From NCBI RefSeq assembly GCF_004843545.1, contig NZ_CP039457.1, positions 772,501 to 836,500 of the forward strand: DNA of 64,000 nt. The letters are read 5' to 3'. Of the stretch, positions 9,558 to 18,453 are shown piece by piece. The position numbers and the translations under genes were made by a program. The notes beneath the pieces were generated by a model. It saw only the letters and a program-made list of their open reading frames with translations. It had not been told where the DNA came from and made no database searches. Each line of letters starts with the position of its first letter. Position 1 is the first letter of the stretch. Source of the DNA: Streptococcus pasteurianus (GTDB taxonomy: Bacteria; Bacillota; Bacilli; Lactobacillales; Streptococcaceae).

Positions 9558-11627
9558 ATGTCATCAAAAGTAAAAGGTACTTTTTCTGATAAAAAAATGA
9601 TTGGTAAAGCTATAAAAGATTCATTTATAAAACTAAATCCAAAAACACAAGTTCAAAATCCTGTTATGCTTTTAGTTTATATTTCTGCAATCTTAACAAC
9701 TATACTTTGGGCAGTATCTTTGTTTGGATTAAAGGATGCTTCTAGTGGCTATACACTTGCAATCACAATTATTCTTTGGTTTACTTGTATTTTTGCAAAT
9801 TTTGCAGAAGCTATTGCAGAAGGCCGTGGTAAAGCTCAATCTGACTCATTACGTGCAGCTAAAAAAGATGTCGAAGCACATAAAATTCCGTCGCTAGACA
9901 AGAAAGACCAAATTACCCCTGTATCATCTGTTAGTTTAAAAAAAGGTGATTTCGTTATCGTAAAAGCAGGAGAGCAAATACCTGGAGATGGTGAAGTTGA
10001 AGAGGGGGCAGCATCTGTAGATGAGAGTGCCATTACTGGTGAATCTGCTCCTGTTATTCGTGAGGCAGGTGGTGATAGAAGTGCTGTTACTGGTGGTACC
10101 ACAGTTCTATCAGACTGGATTGTAGTTAGAATCACAAGTGAGGCTGGGGAAAGTTTTCTGGATAAGATGATTGCTATGGTTGAAGGTGCTGCTAGAAAGA
10201 AAACACCTAACGAGATTGCCTTACAAATTTTTCTTATTGCACTTTCTATTATTTTTATTCTTGTTACCATGTCTTTATATACTTATTCAGTCTTTTCAGC
10301 AAAACAGGCAGGGATTAGTAATACAATTTCCATTACGACATTGGTAGCATTGCTTGTTTGCTTAGCACCAACAACTATTGGAGCTTTACTTTCTGCTATA
10401 GGAATTGCTGGAATGAGTCGTTTAAATCAAGCCAATGTGTTAGCTATGAGTGGTAGAGCCATTGAGGCAGCTGGAGATGTTGACATTTTAATGTTAGATA
10501 AAACTGGTACTATTACCTTAGGTAATCGTCAAGCTCATGCATTTATACCCGTAGATGGAGTAAGTGAAGTTGAACTTGCTGATGCGGCTCAATTATCATC
10601 ACTAGCTGATGAAACACCAGAAGGTCGAAGTGTTGTTATTTTAGCAAAAGAAAAATTTGGAATTCGTGCACGCGATCTTTCTGATAAAAACATGGAATTC
10701 ATTCCTTTTACTGCTAAAACACGTATGAGCGGTGTTGATTATGATGACAATGAGATTAGAAAAGGTGCTGCTGAGACAATGCAACAATATGTCACACAGG
10801 CAGGAGGTATTTATTCTTCTGAATGTGACCATGTTGTACAAGATATTGCTAAACAGGGAGGCACACCGTTAGTAGTTTCAAAAAATCATAAAATTTTAGG
10901 TGTTATTCATTTAAAAGATATTATCAAACAAGGGGTTCAAGAGAAATTTTCTGATTTACGTAAAATGGGAATTAAAACCATAATGATTACTGGAGATAAC
11001 CCAGTGACAGCCGCTGCCATCGCTGCCGAAGCTGGGGTGGACGATTTTCTTGCAGAAGCAACTCCAGAAGCAAAACTTCAGATGATTCGTGATTTTCAAT
11101 CTAAAGGACACTTAGTTGCCATGACTGGAGATGGTACAAATGATGCTCCGGCTCTAGCGCAAGCGGATGTGGCTGTTGCTATGAATACTGGAACTCAAGC
11201 AGCAAAAGAAGCTGGTAATATGGTAGATTTGGACTCATCTCCTACAAAATTAATTGATATTGTTCGTATTGGAAAACAGCTCTTAATGACCAGAGGGAGC
11301 CTTACAACTTTTTCTATAGCTAATGATGTTGCAAAATATTTTGCAATTATCCCAGCATTGTTTGTAGGACTTTATCCTGGTTTATCCGAGTTAAACATTA
11401 TGCACCTACATTCATCACAAAGCGCTGTTTTATCTGCGATTATTTATAATGCATTGATTATTATTGCATTAATTCCATTGGCATTAAAAGGTGTTAAATA
11501 TCGTGAAGTTCCAGCTGGAAAGCTTCTATCTCGAAATTTACTCATTTACGGTTTAGGTGGTCTAATAACACCGTTTATCTGTGTGAAATTAATTGATATG
11601 TTTTTAGTTTTCTTTGTTTTGAGATAA
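9558..11627 (+). CDS. kdpB: Potassium-transporting P-type ATPase subunit KdpB
   Basis: 689 aa. The catalytic subunit hydrolyses ATP to drive K+ uptake. The phosphorylation motif LDKTGT has its aspartate at residue 314; the actuator TGES motif is near residue 160, matching the site where a serine is phosphorylated to inhibit E. coli KdpB. The hinge [20 protein letters not shown] and the KdpB-specific region [12 protein letters not shown] are present. AAGGAG precedes the start. Part of kdpFABC. Confidence 0.97.
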   Translation: MSSKVKGTFSDKKMIGKAIKDSFIKLNPKTQVQNPVMLLVYISAILTTILWAVSLFGLKDASSGYTLAITIILWFTCIFANFAEAIAEGRGKAQSDSLRAAKKDVEAHKIPSLDKKDQITPVSSVSLKKGDFVIVKAGEQIPGDGEVEEGAASVDESAITGESAPVIREAGGDRSAVTGGTTVLSDWIVVRITSEAGESFLDKMIAMVEGAARKKTPNEIALQIFLIALSIIFILVTMSLYTYSVFSAKQAGISNTISITTLVALLVCLAPTTIGALLSAIGIAGMSRLNQANVLAMSGRAIEAAGDVDILMLDKTGTITLGNRQAHAFIPVDGVSEVELADAAQLSSLADETPEGRSVVILAKEKFGIRARDLSDKNMEFIPFTAKTRMSGVDYDDNEIRKGAAETMQQYVTQAGGIYSSECDHVVQDIAKQGGTPLVVSKNHKILGVIHLKDIIKQGVQEKFSDLRKMGIKTIMITGDNPVTAAAIAAEAGVDDFLAEATPEAKLQMIRDFQSKGHLVAMTGDGTNDAPALAQADVAVAMNTGTQAAKEAGNMVDLDSSPTKLIDIVRIGKQLLMTRGSLTTFSIANDVAKYFAIIPALFVGLYPGLSELNIMHLHSSQSAVLSAIIYNALIIIALIPLALKGVKYREVPAGKLLSRNLLIYGLGGLITPFICVKLIDMFLVFFVLR

Positions 11628-11663
11628 CAAGTCTAGTGGTAAAAAATCAAGAGAGGTTTTGTA

Positions 11664-12266
11664 ATGAAAACATTAAAAAATACATTTCCAAAAGCACTGA
11701 TGATTTTCACTATTTTTACAGTACTTTGTGGAGTTGTTTATACAGGAGTTGTAACGGGTGCAGCACAACTTCTTTTTCCAGATAAAGCTGATGGATCTAT
11801 TATTACGGTTAATGGGAAAAAATATGGTAGTGAATTGCTAGGACAGCAATATACTGATGATGCGCATATGTGGGGACGTATTATGAATGTTGACGTTTCT
11901 ACTTATAAAGATAAAAATGGTAAAATATTAATGTATGCTGAGCCTTCTAACTTAAGTCCTTCAAGTGATAAATATCAAAAATTGCTAAGTGAACGCATAT
12001 CCAAATTGCGTATGCATAATCCAGATATGAATGAAGAAACCATTCCCGTTGATCTAGTGACAAGCTCAGGTAGTGGCTTAGATCCTGACATTTCTCCTGC
12101 AGCAGCAGAATATCAAGTCGCGAGAATTGCCAAGGCAAATAATATATCTGAACAGAGTGTTAGAAAAATTATAAAGAAGTGCACTAAGGGTAGATTTTTA
12201 GGGATTTTTGGTGAGAAAACAGTTAATGTCTTGAAAGTTAATTTGATGTTGGATGGTATTATATAA
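11664..12266 (+). CDS. kdpC: Potassium-transporting ATPase subunit KdpC
   Basis: 200 aa. One N-terminal membrane helix (ALMIFTIFTVLCGVVYTGVV) followed by an external domain with the family signature SGLDPDISPAAAEYQVARIAK (given in part: SGSGLDPDISPAAAEYQ) and the ending VNVLKVNLMLD. KdpC is the assembly and ATP-affinity subunit of KdpFABC. GAGAGG upstream gives the ribosome site. A weak terminator lies about 65 bp downstream. Confidence 0.95.
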   Translation: MKTLKNTFPKALMIFTIFTVLCGVVYTGVVTGAAQLLFPDKADGSIITVNGKKYGSELLGQQYTDDAHMWGRIMNVDVSTYKDKNGKILMYAEPSNLSPSSDKYQKLLSERISKLRMHNPDMNEETIPVDLVTSSGSGLDPDISPAAAEYQVARIAKANNISEQSVRKIIKKCTKGRFLGIFGEKTVNVLKVNLMLDGII

Positions 12267-12330
12267 ATATCATATTGTGATGCATTACCATAGTTAACTT
12301 AGATATAAGTTCCTCAATCATTTGCCAAGG

Positions 12331-12357
12331 CAATCAAAAGCAAATCTGATTGTTTTT
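12331..12357 (+). terminator. Weak terminator after kdpC
   Basis: CAATCA (12331-12336) pairs with TGATTG (12347-12352), followed by TTTTTG. The stem is short, so some read-through toward kdpDE is possible. Confidence 0.4.
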
Positions 12358-12476
12358 GTGACTGTTTATTAAAGTGTTCTCTACTGCATAGGAGAATAAG
12401 GGGGGACGCAGTGAGCAATTGGTAAGTATTTAAAAATTATTGCAAATCGATTAGACTTTGCAAGATAGTAAAATTG

Positions 12477-12543
12477 ACTTTGTATATCGCTTTTCGTCTC
12501 TTGGTTACTCTTATTCCAAGATTATGATATACAAAGTTTTTTT
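12477..12543 (+). terminator. Large two-tier hairpin with T tract between kdpC and kdpD
   Basis: Outer stem ACTTTGTATATC (12477-12488) pairs with 12526-12537; an inner stem TCTTGG (12499-12504) pairs with CCAAGA (12516-12521); a run of T follows. It is an intrinsic terminator or attenuator in a 450-bp gap that otherwise holds no recognisable gene. Confidence 0.65.
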
Positions 12544-12604
12544 GATGAGTCGATTTAGGAGGATAATGTTTGGTTTAATGAATACCTCCTAGAGTTAGGA
12601 TAAG

Positions 12605-12620
12605 TTGGAAACGGTAACTA
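12605..12620 (+). promoter_or_regulatory. Possible CcpA (cre) site upstream of kdpD
   Basis: TTGGAAACGGTAACTA matches the cre consensus WTGNAARCGNWWWCAW at all but one position. It lies about 100 bp before kdpD. Binding is inferred only. Confidence 0.4.
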
Positions 12621-12716
12621 GTTTGTGTTACAATCTTTATGTAATATTAAAGTCTGTCTCGAAAACATGTGCTGAACTTTCTCTGCTTTCATTTATAACA
12701 TTCTTGGAGGTATTTA

Positions 12717-15416
12717 ATGGATCAAAATAGAAAAAATCCAGATCAGTTATTAGAGATTATTCGTCAAGAGGAAAACAAACAAAAAAGAGGAAAACTTAAA
12801 ATATTTTTTGGCTATGCAGCTGGCGTTGGTAAAACTTATGCGATGTTAACTGCAGCCCATGAGGCTCAGAATAGAGGAGTTGATGTAGTTGCTGGATATA
12901 TTGAACCTCACGCTCGTCCGAAAACCGCAGCCCTTCTGGATGGTTTAGAGATGCTTCCACAGTTAGATATTGTTTATAATGGGATTCAATTGCATGAATT
13001 TAATTTGGATGCGGCGATTGCACGAGCTCCTGAATTAATTTTGGTAGATGAGCTTGCTCATACTAATGCTGAAGGTTGCCGTCATGTAAAGAGATATCAA
13101 GATATTGAAGAGCTTTTAAAAGCAGGGATAGATGTTTACACGACAGTTAATGTCCAACATATTGAAAGCTTAAATGATATGGTTGCTTCTGTCACGGAGG
13201 TACTCGTAAGGGAGCGTATTCCAGATTCAGTGTTTGATAATGCTAATCAGGTTGAGTTAGTAGACATTGAACCGCAAGACTTAATTGAGCGTTTGAATGC
13301 TGGTGCTATTTATCAAGAGTCGCAAGCTAAACGAGCAGTTGATAATTTTTTTACTGTAGATAATTTAACAGCACTTAGAGGTATTGCATTGCGTCGTTGT
13401 GCCCAACGTGTTGAGATTCTTTCAGAGAATGCGCGCATTAAGAATCATGGTGATTATTATATCGATGAACACATACTTGTCTGTTTATCCTCATCTCCTT
13501 CGAGCACTAAAATTATTCGAACAGCGGCTAGGATGGCAAAAGCTTTTAAAGGAAGGTTTACAGCTTTATTTGTTGAGACAGCTGACCTTTCTACAATGGA
13601 TGACAAAAATAAGGAGCGTTTATATGCTAACTTACGACTAGCAGAGCAGCTTGGTGCTCAGGTTGAGACAGTTCGTGGAGAAGATGTTCCTTTTCAAATT
13701 GCGGAGTTTGCGAGAGTATTTGGAGTGTCTAAACTTGTTATTGGACGAAGTTCAGCAACTAGACCACACTTTTTCAAGAAACCAACACTAACAGAAAAAT
13801 TGGTAGAAATGGCCCCGAATTTGGATATTTATATTATTCCTGATACGTTGCCATCGGTTTCTGTTTATCGAGCACGAAAAGTACAGAAAAAGAAAAACAT
13901 CATTTGGTCAACTACTGATATTCTAAAATGTCTTGTCATTTTAATCATATCTAGTTTAATTGGATACACTTTCCGTAATTTAGGATTTGATGAGGCTAAT
14001 ATTATTACAGTCTATGTGCTGGGTGTCTTAATTACTGCAGTGGTGACAACACATCAGATATATAGTTTAATATCTTCGGTAGTTAGTGTTCTTGTCTTTA
14101 ATTTTATTTTTACTAAGCCTCAATTTACTTTTCAAGCCTATGATCAGGGATATCCAGTAACTTTTCTCATAATGTTTTTTGCTGCTTTTTTAACAGGATC
14201 CTTGGCAAATCGTTTAGAAAGACATGCAAAACAAGCTACACGTGATGCTTATCGTATGAAAGTTTTATTTGATACAAATCATCTCTTACAAAAAGCGAAA
14301 AGTCGGCAAGATATTATATCTGCTACTTCAAATCAGATTGTCAAGCTCTTAGGTAAAGACGTTGTTTTTTATTTGGCAAAAAAGGAAACGCTGGGTGAGC
14401 CCTATATTTTTTCAGCTACGAAAGATTTGCTAAATAACGGCTATACTAGTAGCAATGAAAAAGCAGTCGCAGAGTGGGTGTTTAAAAACAATAAAGCTGC
14501 TGGTTCAACGACTGATACGCTCCCAAATGCGAAGTGTTTATATTTAGCGATTCGAGTTAATAATAACGTGTATGGTGTAGTAGGAATAGTTATTGATGAG
14601 CAGCCTCTTGACTCATTTGAAAAAAGTATTCTTTTATCCATTATTGGAGAGTGTGCATTAGCCTTGGAAAATGAAAAGAATGCTTATGAGAAAGAAAAAG
14701 TAGCTATTCTTGCTAAAAATGAGCAATTACGTGCTAACTTACTACGTGCTATTTCTCATGATTTACGTACACCACTGACTTCTATATCAGGAAATGCTAG
14801 TAATCTTCTTTCAAATGGCGATTCCTTTGATGAAGCGACTAAAAAGCAGATGTACACAGATATCTATGATGATTCTATGTGGCTTATCAATCTTGTCGAA
14901 AATCTATTAGCTGTGACAAGGATTGAAGAAAATAATGTAAATTTACGCATTATAGATGATTTAGTTGATGATGTTGTATCAGAAGCATTACGCCATGTGA
15001 ATCGAAAAAGCGTGGAACATCATATTGAAGTGAAGCATAAAGATGAGTTTCTTATTGCTAAAATGGATGCCCGACTAATTGTTCAAGTCATAATTAATAT
15101 CGTTGATAATGCTATAAAGTACACACCTCAAGGATCACATATCCTTATTCAAACAGAACGACAAGGTAATAAAGCAGTTATTTCCATATCAGATGATGGT
15201 GAGGGGATGTCTGATGAGGTGAAGGAGCGAGTCTTTGATATGTTCTATAGCGGGATCAACAAAGTTGTTGATAGTCATAGAAGTTTAGGGTTAGGTTTGG
15301 CTTTATGTAAATCAATTATCAATGCCCATGGAGGAGAGATTAGTGTTTCAGATAATATTCCTCAGGGGTCAATATTCACATTCACTTTACCTATAGGAGG
15401 ACAAATACATGAATAA
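12717..15416 (+). CDS. kdpD: Osmo/K+-sensing histidine kinase KdpD
   Basis: 899 aa. Domains in order: KdpD N-terminal domain with P-loop GYAAGVGKT (about residues 32-40); a universal-stress-protein domain (about 250-380); four membrane helices (about 400-500); a GAF-like region; HisKA with AISHDLRTPLTS (His 681); and HATPase_c with NIVDNAIKYTP and SLGLGLALCKSI. The USP domain contains SSS, 20 residues and then FTALF (residues 258-285), close to the c-di-AMP-binding motif described for S. aureus KdpD. Its 3' end overlaps kdpE by 8 nt. It should respond to low K+ and switch kdpFABC through KdpE. Confidence 0.96.
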   Translation: MDQNRKNPDQLLEIIRQEENKQKRGKLKIFFGYAAGVGKTYAMLTAAHEAQNRGVDVVAGYIEPHARPKTAALLDGLEMLPQLDIVYNGIQLHEFNLDAAIARAPELILVDELAHTNAEGCRHVKRYQDIEELLKAGIDVYTTVNVQHIESLNDMVASVTEVLVRERIPDSVFDNANQVELVDIEPQDLIERLNAGAIYQESQAKRAVDNFFTVDNLTALRGIALRRCAQRVEILSENARIKNHGDYYIDEHILVCLSSSPSSTKIIRTAARMAKAFKGRFTALFVETADLSTMDDKNKERLYANLRLAEQLGAQVETVRGEDVPFQIAEFARVFGVSKLVIGRSSATRPHFFKKPTLTEKLVEMAPNLDIYIIPDTLPSVSVYRARKVQKKKNIIWSTTDILKCLVILIISSLIGYTFRNLGFDEANIITVYVLGVLITAVVTTHQIYSLISSVVSVLVFNFIFTKPQFTFQAYDQGYPVTFLIMFFAAFLTGSLANRLERHAKQATRDAYRMKVLFDTNHLLQKAKSRQDIISATSNQIVKLLGKDVVFYLAKKETLGEPYIFSATKDLLNNGYTSSNEKAVAEWVFKNNKAAGSTTDTLPNAKCLYLAIRVNNNVYGVVGIVIDEQPLDSFEKSILLSIIGECALALENEKNAYEKEKVAILAKNEQLRANLLRAISHDLRTPLTSISGNASNLLSNGDSFDEATKKQMYTDIYDDSMWLINLVENLLAVTRIEENNVNLRIIDDLVDDVVSEALRHVNRKSVEHHIEVKHKDEFLIAKMDARLIVQVIINIVDNAIKYTPQGSHILIQTERQGNKAVISISDDGEGMSDEVKERVFDMFYSGINKVVDSHRSLGLGLALCKSIINAHGGEISVSDNIPQGSIFTFTLPIGGQIHE

Positions 15417-16110
15417 AACACTTGTTCTATTAGTAGAAGATAATTCATCGGTAAGGAATCTGATGACGACAACCTTAAAAGCACATGGTTATCGTTATTT
15501 AACTGCACCTAATGGTGATGCAGCAATATTGGAAGCATCTTCACATAATCCAGATATTGTGTTACTTGATTTAGGGTTACCAGATATGGATGGTGTTGAG
15601 GTAATTAAAAAAATTCGTTCCTGGTCAAGTATGCCCATTATCGTTATTAGTGCACGAAGTGAAGATACCGACAAGATTGATGCACTAGATGCAGGTGCAG
15701 ATGACTATTTAACTAAACCGTTTTCTGTTGAGGAACTGTTAGCACGTTTGCGAGTAACGCAAAGAAGGTTAACGATGATGCAGAGATTTTCTCCTACAGA
15801 AGCTTCTGTTTTTATAAATGGAGAACTACGAATTGATTATGCAGCAGGATGCGCCTATATTAATAGTGAAGAATTGCATTTAACACCTATTGAATACAAA
15901 TTACTTTGTTTATTATCGAAAAATACAGGAAAAGTTCTGACGCATACCTATATTACACAAAACATATGGGGTAGTAACTGGGATAATGATATTGCCTCTT
16001 TGCGAGTATTTATGGCAACTCTGAGAAAAAAAATAGAAAAAGAACCGAATTCTCCTCAATACATTCAAACTCACATAGGAGTTGGTTATCGCATGTTAAG
16101 AGTAGAGTAG
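15409..16110 (+). CDS. kdpE: Response regulator KdpE
   Basis: 233 aa, OmpR/PhoB type. Receiver domain with VLLVEDN at the N-terminus, phospho-acceptor in VLLDLGLPDMDG, and KPF near residue 104; the winged-helix DNA-binding domain follows with LTPIEYKLLCLL and VGVGYRM-type ending (HIGVGYRMLRVE). Overlap with kdpD and ribosome site AGGAGG mark it as the partner of KdpD. Its target should be the kdpFABC promoter region upstream of 7641. Confidence 0.95.
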   Translation: MNKTLVLLVEDNSSVRNLMTTTLKAHGYRYLTAPNGDAAILEASSHNPDIVLLDLGLPDMDGVEVIKKIRSWSSMPIIVISARSEDTDKIDALDAGADDYLTKPFSVEELLARLRVTQRRLTMMQRFSPTEASVFINGELRIDYAAGCAYINSEELHLTPIEYKLLCLLSKNTGKVLTHTYITQNIWGSNWDNDIASLRVFMATLRKKIEKEPNSPQYIQTHIGVGYRMLRVE

Positions 16111-16319
16111 CTTGAGGAAGTCTCTTACTCTGTGTTAAGAGAGGTAATCGTATAATGATTCAGTTTTGAGATAATAAGAAGTATGCGATACTTGGTGTTT
16201 TATAACCCGAATCAGTGATGAGATAGTATAGCTTTAACTCTTTGACTTGGAAGAAGTTCAGAACTGACAAAAATAGGAGAATACAAGGGAAAAGATAAAG
16301 GAGCTCTCCCCTACCTCCA

Positions 16320-16640
16320 ATCTCAAAATATTCGGTACTTAATGGGTTATCCAATTCTTCCAATTAGCTATGTCAAGACGAGAACACCCAATTATAAATG
16401 AGCGTCAACAGTTGAATACAAAATGATAATCGAATTTCTTTATTTGTAGCTCAAAAAGGAAAATGTGATGTCACAGATCAGGAATTGGATATGGATGATA
16501 TTCATCGCCTGATTCATGCAACAAATGAGAAGATTATCAAAAATTTCTTTCAGCTTTTGAATTTGAGTAATACAGGACTGACCAAATTAAATCAGTTACG
16601 TGAACTTGTAGGAACTTCACCACTTTTGAAAAAAATTTGA
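16320..16640 (+). pseudogene. Decayed group II intron-encoded protein, C-terminal part
   Basis: Translated fragments in shifting frames match the end of a group II intron reverse transcriptase/maturase: PILPISYVKTRTP, then RREHPIINERQ, then NDNRISLFVAQKGKCDVT, the start of the C-terminal HNH endonuclease. The HNH core is missing: DMDDIH is joined directly to RLIHATNEKI, removing the His-His-Gly part of the nuclease. At least two frameshifts and stop codons are present. The intron RNA 3' end follows at 16690-16800. The 200 bp between kdpE and this remnant shows no recognisable gene. Confidence 0.65.
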
Positions 16641-16689
16641 ACTCAGAATAATAATGTTAATCATATCATCAATATAGCACGATAAAGCA

Positions 16690-16800
16690 AAATTATGATA
16701 ATACACTATTGATGGAGCGCTGTGTGCAGTGAAAGTCGCATGCACGGTGTGAAGTGAGGGAAAAATGGAGATAGTATCAAAGTTTTACCTATCGCTATAG
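16690..16800 (+). ncRNA. Group II intron 3' end (domains V-VI)
   Basis: A domain V-like hairpin is visible as GAGCGCTGTGTGC, a GTGAAAGTC loop region, and GCATGCACGGTGTG, with the AGC-type triad and GAAA tetraloop arrangement. A domain VI-like stem GATAG...CTATC follows, with an unpaired A in the 3' arm, ending CTATCGCTAT. The 5' part of this intron is absent here, so it cannot self-splice. From here to about 17040 there is only degraded sequence. Confidence 0.6.
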
Positions 16801-17040
16801 AAAGCTTACTCGGATGGCTCTTTCCTTATCTCCGAAACCAACTATAATGGCAATCCAAACTACATCTTCCGCAGATTATCTGGAGTAGTAGCCTGGTTTT
16901 TGCTTATACGACGAAATAAAAAAAGGTATACTAACAAAACTCAATAATGCTAGGACATCCTTTTGATTTATCTTGGATTATTTCAAAACAATATGCTAAT
17001 ATTATAGTAAATATTTAGCATATTATTTTGGATGATGGTG

Positions 17041-17280
17041 TGTGTTTCTAAAGTTAGCAGTGATGGAGTTTTAAAAGTACTAGATTATTTTGAAGTGAAG
17101 GTAAAAGAAGCAGTGTTTGCAGGCGATTCAGATGCAGATATAATTTCTGCCAAGGATGGTTTGTGGTCAATCTGTTGGTGTAAATTGGTACAGAAAAAGG
17201 CATTTTAAAAGTATTCCAGATATTATATCCGAAAGTCCATCAGATTTGATAAATCAAGAACTTTTAGAAAGGAGAGTATT
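17041..17280 (+). pseudogene. Frameshifted HAD phosphatase remnant
   Basis: The reading frames join to a C-terminal HAD fragment: SDGVLKVLDYF, then VFAGDSDADIISAKDG (the GDSxxD motif IV), then after a frameshift GVNWYRKRHFKSIPDII and SPSDLI. This resembles a phosphoglycolate-phosphatase-type enzyme. The N-terminal half with the catalytic DxD is missing. It directly precedes an intact, different HAD gene. Confidence 0.6.
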
Positions 17281-17949
17281 ATGTATTTGAAAGCGCTTAT
17301 TTTTGATATGGATGGGGTAATAGTTGACACGGAGTATCAAGATTTTTCGATACAAAAAGAATTCATAAAACTTTTTAATCCACACTCTAATTATAGTGAT
17401 AAAGAGTTATTAGTACTAGTAGGTAAATCCTATTTGACACTTTATAAACTTTTACAGCATTTTATCGGCGAAGAATATAGTATAGAAAAAATTGAGAAAG
17501 AATATGGTGTTTTCAGTGATGTAAAATATAGTAAATTGAATTATCGGGAATTATTTAGGGAAGACATTATAAAAATTCTAGATTTTTCTGTTGAAAATGG
17601 CATAAAGTTAGCTCTTGCCTCTTCTTCAAAGTATAAACATATTATTGAGATTCTGGAAAGTTGTGGTATAAGAGGTTATTTTGATGTTATAGTTAGCGGT
17701 GAAAATTTTATGGAGAGTAAGCCTAATCCAGAAATTTATCAAGCGACATTGAATGAATTGTCTGTTCAGGCTGAACAGTGTATTGCTATTGAAGATTCTT
17801 ACTCAGGGATTGAAGCATCAACGAGTGCTGGTATTGCTACTATTGGATATTACGATAGTCGATTGCCACTATTTAATGATAAGGCAAATTGGAAAGTCGG
17901 AAGTATGCAAGAAGCATTGAACGTAATTCAATCACAACATGAGTTTTAA
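17281..17949 (+). CDS. HAD-family hydrolase, beta-phosphoglucomutase-like
   Basis: 222 aa. Motif I FDMDGVIVDTE carries the nucleophile Asp 9 and acid/base Asp 11; a helical cap follows (about 18-85), then motif II ALASSS, motif III K in ESKPNPEIYQ and motif IV AIEDSYSGIEA. This is subclass IA, close to beta-phosphoglucomutase and sugar-phosphate phosphatases. Substrate unknown. GAAAGGAGAG lies just before the ATG. It sits among decayed DNA, so it may have arrived with the accessory region. Confidence 0.85.
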   Translation: MYLKALIFDMDGVIVDTEYQDFSIQKEFIKLFNPHSNYSDKELLVLVGKSYLTLYKLLQHFIGEEYSIEKIEKEYGVFSDVKYSKLNYRELFREDIIKILDFSVENGIKLALASSSKYKHIIEILESCGIRGYFDVIVSGENFMESKPNPEIYQATLNELSVQAEQCIAIEDSYSGIEASTSAGIATIGYYDSRLPLFNDKANWKVGSMQEALNVIQSQHEF

Positions 17950-18264
17950 AATATCTAGATGCATTAAAAAATAATTTAGGCGATATAGCAATTTTGAACG
18001 GCACTCTAAAAGTCTGTAATTTCTTTGTAGTCAGATATTTGATATTCTCCAATAAGCATTTTCGATTCTATGGTTTTCTGTTTATTGCTTCTTCATTTTT
18101 ATAGTGTAACTATTCCATATATCTGCTGCAATACAAATCAGCATAGCATGATGTCTTAAATTGTCTTCTTGATAAGGATATGTAGACTGGATACGGTGTT
18201 TTCTTTGTTTTTATTTTGGGGAGTTTAATTATCTCCAGAGTATTTTAAGGAAAGATAAATAAAA
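17950..18264. other. Gap without recognisable intact gene
   Basis: About 315 bp of AT-rich sequence. On the minus strand a short open stretch around 18050-18210 reads like a protein fragment (YPYQEDNLRHHAMLICIAAD), but it has no start or conserved domain that I can name. Confidence 0.35.
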
Positions 18265-18349
18265 AAATCACAAGCTATTTTTCACAAACTTTCAAATGAA
18301 CTATGATATAATTGAATCATACTTGTGAAAAAATAAAAAATTGTGATTT
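18265..18349 (+). promoter_or_regulatory. alsS promoter inside nested inverted repeats
   Basis: An extended -10 TGATATAAT (TATAAT at 18307-18312) is flanked symmetrically by AAATCACAA (18265-18273) and TTGTGATTT (18341-18349), and inside these by ATTTTTCACAA (about 18277-18287) and TTGTGAAAAAAT (18323-18334). The TTGTGAA/TTCACAA half-sites resemble Rex (redox-sensing repressor) half-sites, although in Rex operators they are closer together. Confidence 0.5.
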
Positions 18350-18453
18350 AGATTTGACTGATTTTTACACCAAATCCAGCTATGAATTTGATGCTCTTCG
18401 ATGGTAAACAACACCGCTATGAATTAGTCATCTAAAGATTTATAGGAGATATA

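Noticed and set aside
9836..10270. 144-codon minus-strand frame inside kdpB
   Set aside because: Antisense to a strongly conserved ATPase region; composition is that of a shadow frame.
12559..12593. Short leader peptide (MFGLMNTS) behind AGGAGG upstream of kdpD
   Set aside because: The SD-like sequence is only about 3 nt from the ATG and is buried in a hairpin; the codons show no link to potassium control.
16160..16363. Minus-strand frame downstream of kdpE
   Set aside because: Overlaps the group II intron remnant and has no supported start or domain.
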